Shown piece after piece: positions 19,861 through 20,661 of a stretch of 20,661 nucleotides of DNA. This DNA comes from an uncultured Lachnospiraceae bacterium. GTDB lineage: Bacteria > Bacillota > Clostridia > Lachnospirales > Lachnospiraceae. The stretch covers positions 1 to 20,661 of the forward strand of contig CAJUEX010000057.1 of NCBI GenBank assembly GCA_910585715.1. The letters are read 5' to 3'. Both the position numbers and the translations under genes were made by a program. The notes beneath the pieces were generated by a model. That model did not search any database, had not been told where the DNA came from, and saw nothing but the letters and a program-made list of their open reading frames with translations. Every line of letters starts with the position of its first letter. Position 1 is the stretch's first letter.

Positions 19861-20601
19861 TCATAGTTCCAGCCTAAATTTTCCTCTGCTCCACAGCCAC
19901 ATTGGTGTGTGTATGTCAATCGGAACATGCTCCGTTTCCTGAAGCAGTTCTTTCCAGCGTGCAGCCACAATCTCCTGTACATTTGGCAGGGAAGATTCTG
20001 CGTTTGTAATAACGCCTAATTTCACACTTGCCTGTATCACATGGGTATCCGGAGCAACTGTAATATTTTCTCTGTCTTTAAATGAGACATCTGTATATTG
20101 CTCCATAACATATAACCAATAATTATTTATTTTATTGCCGCCAAGATAAGGAAATTTCTTTTTATTACGTTGTATATATGCCTTTATTTGATACACTTCA
20201 AAATTCATTTTTCTAAAAAACCGGCGAATATCTCCGTCAAATTCCTGCAAAAATGTATTGCACAATATTTTCCAGATTTCAGGTTGTTTATTGGGCTGCA
20301 AGGCAACCTTATATTTAACCAATATATTCCTTAATTCATCATCCGGCATATCAGTCACACTTTTACAATCATACACAGCCGGCGCATCATGATACAACTT
20401 GTTTGCACATTCCCACAATACAAATGAATTTCTCTGATAATTAAGCGCCATAGGAAGTGTAAAGTATAAATAATTTTCTTTTGATGATATATCTAATCCC
20501 GGATTTTCATGTTCCGGCATCTTCTCACCGCCAAGAATTCCATTCTTATAGGCATTTAGGAGTTGTTCTACCCTCAATAAAATCTGTTGCTTATTATCCA
20601 T
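19861..20601 (-). CDS. HhH-GPD superfamily DNA glycosylase-like protein
   Basis: The 246-residue protein is entirely soluble and helical. A helix-hairpin-helix signature reads PYLGGNKINNYW (residues 151-162), with Lys157 at the place of the catalytic lysine of bifunctional glycosylases. It is followed by VAPDTHVIQASVKLGV (182-197), which matches the conserved VDTHV motif carrying the catalytic Asp, here Asp185. The C terminus, HVPIDIHTPMWLWSRG, resembles the end of AGOG/Ogg-type 8-oxoguanine glycosylases. No four-cysteine iron-sulfur cluster is present, unlike Nth or MutY. I infer a base-excision N-glycosylase/AP lyase, substrate unproven. ATG 20601 is preceded by an AAAGGTG-like site and a palindrome over the likely -10. 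Co-transcribed with the small ABM-like gene. Confidence 0.65.
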   Translation of the reverse strand: MDNKQQILLRVEQLLNAYKNGILGGEKMPEHENPGLDISSKENYLYFTLPMALNYQRNSFVLWECANKLYHDAPAVYDCKSVTDMPDDELRNILVKYKVALQPNKQPEIWKILCNTFLQEFDGDIRRFFRKMNFEVYQIKAYIQRNKKKFPYLGGNKINNYWLYVMEQYTDVSFKDRENITVAPDTHVIQASVKLGVITNAESSLPNVQEIVAARWKELLQETEHVPIDIHTPMWLWSRGKFRLEL

Positions 20602-20618
20602 ATATTCACCTTTTTACC

Positions 20619-20643
20619 TTTCCGTTTTATACTATCACGGAAA
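20619..20643 (-). promoter_or_regulatory. Palindromic operator over the -10 of the glycosylase gene
   Basis: TTTCCGT (20619-20625) and ACGGAAA (20637-20643) are perfect inverted repeats with an 11-bp spacer containing, on the minus strand, a -10-like TATAAA (20626-20631). No good -35 is seen. The position suggests repressor binding. It does not match the LexA box I know from Bacillota. Confidence 0.5.
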
Positions 20644-20661
20644 CCCCTGACTTTTGCGTGA

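Noticed and set aside
20619..20643. LexA/SOS box upstream of the DNA glycosylase gene
   Set aside because: The dyad TTTCCGT/ACGGAAA does not match the Bacillota CGAAC-N4-GTTCG pattern.

Overview
The window looks like chromosomal DNA of a low-to-mid GC Bacillota, most probably a Lachnospiraceae-type Clostridia. The basis is the gene set (DUF2225 protein, clostridial-type GlnRS, T-box controlled aspS-gatCAB, a DUF6106-like membrane protein), strong AGGAGG-type ribosome binding sites, TTGACA/TATAAT-type promoters, a tRNA gene without encoded CCA, and a small Fst/TxpA-like toxin locus. The genus is inferred by eye, not searched. I see no prophage, insertion sequence or CRISPR array.

Layout. 1-720: a tRNA-Gly(CCC) gene on the minus strand, and a divergent plus-strand gene for a small, very acidic single-pass membrane protein, closed by a bidirectional terminator. 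735-11305: a long minus-strand run which, in transcription order, is guaB, an ABC-2-like permease, a GGDEF-EAL protein, purH, glnS, a DUF2225 protein and a MocR-type regulator. Most spacings are short, except 114 bp before purH. 11411-13309: a DUF6106-like membrane protein (minus) divergent from an anchored extracytoplasmic protein (plus), then an XRE regulator (plus). 13434-18925: aspS-gatC-gatA-gatB on the minus strand behind a T-box leader. 19053-19410: a compact type I toxin-antitoxin locus that looks complete. 19498-20601: a minus-strand pair, an HhH-GPD-like DNA glycosylase followed by a small ABM-fold protein.

How the genes fit together. PurH makes IMP and GuaB commits IMP to GTP; GTP is the substrate of the GGDEF domain encoded between them, so that cluster spans nucleotide supply and a putative c-di-GMP enzyme. 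GlnRS charges tRNA-Gln directly, so the co-transcribed AspRS and GatCAB are more likely to serve Asn-tRNA than Gln-tRNA. The T-box could therefore read Asp or Asn, and I could not settle which from the leader.

The most interesting element is the toxin-antitoxin locus. A 27-aa membrane peptide gene has its own promoter and faces an antisense RNA whose promoter sits inside the toxin terminator. The toxin 5' UTR holds an anti-Shine-Dalgarno segment, and the 3' UTR holds its complement. The antisense RNA start is a near-copy of the toxin 5' UTR control segment. This suggests a long-range RNA switch.
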